A stretch of DNA of 9,194 nt from Ramlibacter sp. GTDB taxonomy: Bacteria > Pseudomonadota > Gammaproteobacteria > Burkholderiales > Burkholderiaceae_C. The translations under genes were made by a program, and so were the position numbers. Below, in pieces: positions 8,561 through 9,194 of this stretch. The DNA lies in assembly GCA_025351615.1 (NCBI GenBank), contig JANXVP010000464.1, positions 1 through 9,194 on the forward strand. The letters are read 5' to 3'. The notes beneath the pieces were generated by a model. The model was not told the origin of the DNA, ran no database searches, and saw only the letters and a program-made list of their open reading frames with translations. The stretch's first letter is position 1, and each line of letters starts with the position of its first letter.

Positions 8561-8569
8561 CCCCTCCTT
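8561..8569 (-). promoter_or_regulatory. Strong Shine-Dalgarno-like site upstream of mutS
   Basis: AAGGAGGGG on the minus strand precedes the alternative mutS start ATG 8548 by about 12 nt, slightly longer than usual spacing. The conventional start at 8497 has only a weak purine stretch before it. This site is the reason the longer mutS start cannot be dismissed. Confidence 0.4.
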
Positions 8570-8586
8570 GGCGCACTCGGTTCCTG

Positions 8587-8602
8587 TGGCATAAACCTTG
8601 CA
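8587..8602 (+). promoter_or_regulatory. Sigma-54 (RpoN) -24/-12 promoter
   Basis: TGGCA, six bases, then TTGCA: the invariant GG (8588-8589) and GC (8600-8601) are separated by exactly 10 bp, as sigma-54 holoenzyme requires. The match covers nearly all strongly conserved positions of TGGCAC-N5-TTGCA. The predicted start point is near 8612-8613, about 75 nt before the preferred start codon of the binding-protein gene. Control by sigma-54 would mean an activator such as NtrC, whose sites would have to lie in or beyond the start of mutS. I did not identify them. Confidence 0.7.
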
Positions 8603-8607
8603 TCCCG

Positions 8608-8622
8608 TTCAAGGAACTTGAA
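8608..8622. promoter_or_regulatory. Perfect dyad TTCAAG-GAA-CTTGAA, possible operator
   Basis: Six-base perfect arms around a 3-bp centre, spanning the predicted sigma-54 start point between divergent mutS and the binding-protein gene. Its position suits a repressor site. It also contains the AAGGAA that could serve the far-upstream start codon ATG 8624. The factor is unknown. Confidence 0.4.
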
Positions 8623-8672
8623 TATGGTGCAAGAGACGTTGCGCCAGTTCGGCCGTTCACCACTTTCCCACT

Positions 8673-8678
8673 GGAAGG
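8673..8678 (+). promoter_or_regulatory. Ribosome binding site of the ABC binding-protein gene
   Basis: GGAAGG lies 8 nt before ATG 8687 and only 2 nt before ATG 8681, so it selects 8687 as the start. The in-frame ATG 8624 has its own AAGGAA 7 nt upstream, but that site would sit at the very 5' end of the predicted sigma-54 transcript. Confidence 0.65.
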
Positions 8679-8686
8679 ATATGACT

Positions 8687-9194
8687 ATGCGCAGGAGAGA
8701 CGCCGTCCTTACGGGCACCGCTTTGCTGATTTCCGCTGGAATGTCGCTGCTGACGTCGCCAGCCCTGGCGAAAGACGTCGTGAAGATCGCCTTCGTCGGG
8801 CCGCTGACCGGGGGTGTCTCGAACATGGGCCTGGGGGGGCGCAATTCCACCGACCTGGCCCTGCGCCTGCGCAATGCCGATCCCAAGGCAAAGTACACCT
8901 ACGAGCTGGTGTCGCTGGACGACGAGTGCCGGCCCAACGTCGGCGTCCAGGTCGCGACCAAGGTGGCCGCGGACAAGAGCATCGTGGCGGGCGTGACGCA
9001 TTACTGCTCCGCCGTCGCGATGGCCACCGTCAACGTCTACGCCCGCTTCGGCATGCCGGCCATCGTCTGGGGCGCCGTGCTGCCCGAAGTCACGTACGGC
9101 AACGACTTCAAGGAAGTTCACCGTGTCAACGGCACGATGATCAACCAGAACGAAGTGGCAGCGAAGTTCATGTCCGGCCTGGGCTACAAGAAGT
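8687..9194 (+). CDS. Branched-chain amino acid-type ABC transporter substrate-binding protein, 3' end missing
   Basis: The N-terminal 169 residues of a LivJ-like periplasmic binding protein; the frame stays open to the window end. Residues 1-28 form a signal peptide: MRRRDAVL, a hydrophobic stretch, then SPALA with likely cleavage before Lys29. The RRRDAVL n-region resembles a twin-arginine signal, but lacks the Phe of the consensus. The mature part begins VVKIAFVGPLTGGVSNMG, the first strand and ligand loop of the type I fold. Cys81 and Cys107, 25 residues apart, match the disulfide loop of LivJ (DDxC...C). VTHYCSAVAMATVNVYARFGMPAIVWGAV is typical of the family. The family binds branched-chain amino acids, but also amides, urea and aromatic acids, so the ligand is open. 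The sigma-54 promoter hints at nitrogen control. Permease and ATPase genes are expected downstream. Starts at 8681 and 8624 are in frame but less favoured. Confidence 0.9.
   Translation, partial: MRRRDAVLTGTALLISAGMSLLTSPALAKDVVKIAFVGPLTGGVSNMGLGGRNSTDLALRLRNADPKAKYTYELVSLDDECRPNVGVQVATKVAADKSIVAGVTHYCSAVAMATVNVYARFGMPAIVWGAVLPEVTYGNDFKEVHRVNGTMINQNEVAAKFMSGLGYKK

Noticed and set aside
8569..8596. A sigma-70 reading of the region before the binding-protein gene (TTGGCG with CATAAA)
   Set aside because: Both boxes are poor and the spacing is 16 bp. The sigma-54 match at 8587-8602 is far better and overlaps it.
8657..9121. A minus-strand frame opposite the binding-protein gene
   Set aside because: The plus-strand frame has a signal peptide, a ribosome site and LivJ motifs, while the minus frame has none.

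Overview
The window looks like ordinary core chromosome from a high-GC betaproteobacterium, most likely order Burkholderiales and Comamonadaceae-like (Variovorax, Ramlibacter or Polaromonas type). This rests on protein style, GC-rich codon use and the GGAATGACG-type palindromic repeats. No sequence search was possible, so the genus is not fixed. I see no phage, IS, CRISPR, tRNA or rRNA.

Layout: (a) 1-655, plus strand: the C-terminal three quarters of UppP (undecaprenyl-diphosphatase), cut by the window edge. (b) 697-3144, plus: a soluble PAS-domain hybrid histidine kinase with a C-terminal receiver. (c) 3141-3929, minus: an alpha/beta hydrolase that meets the kinase gene tail to tail, the two TAG stops sharing one CTAG. 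(d) 4056-4868, minus: a second, unrelated alpha/beta hydrolase. (e) 4869-5075: a 207-bp gap holding three copies of a palindromic repeat unit with compensatory base changes. (f) 5076-5903, minus: a proteasome-like peptidase of the Anbu type. (g) 5900-8497, minus: mutS, overlapping the Anbu gene by ATGA. (h) 8498-8686: a divergent control region with a strong sigma-54 promoter match facing right and a perfect dyad at its predicted start point. (i) 8687 to the window end, plus: a LivJ-like periplasmic binding protein of an ABC transporter, cut at the 3' end.

How the genes relate: mutS and the Anbu gene are almost certainly co-transcribed and translationally coupled. The hydrolases lie downstream on the same strand but are separated from them by the repeat cluster, which may end or process the transcript. 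The binding protein is a separate, probably nitrogen-controlled unit that would continue into permease and ATPase genes beyond the window. The kinase has no dedicated partner visible here.

The gene content is mostly familiar and I found no convincing new multi-gene system. The best leads are the mutS-Anbu coupling without the usual Anbu partner genes, the repeat cluster and the sigma-54 control region.
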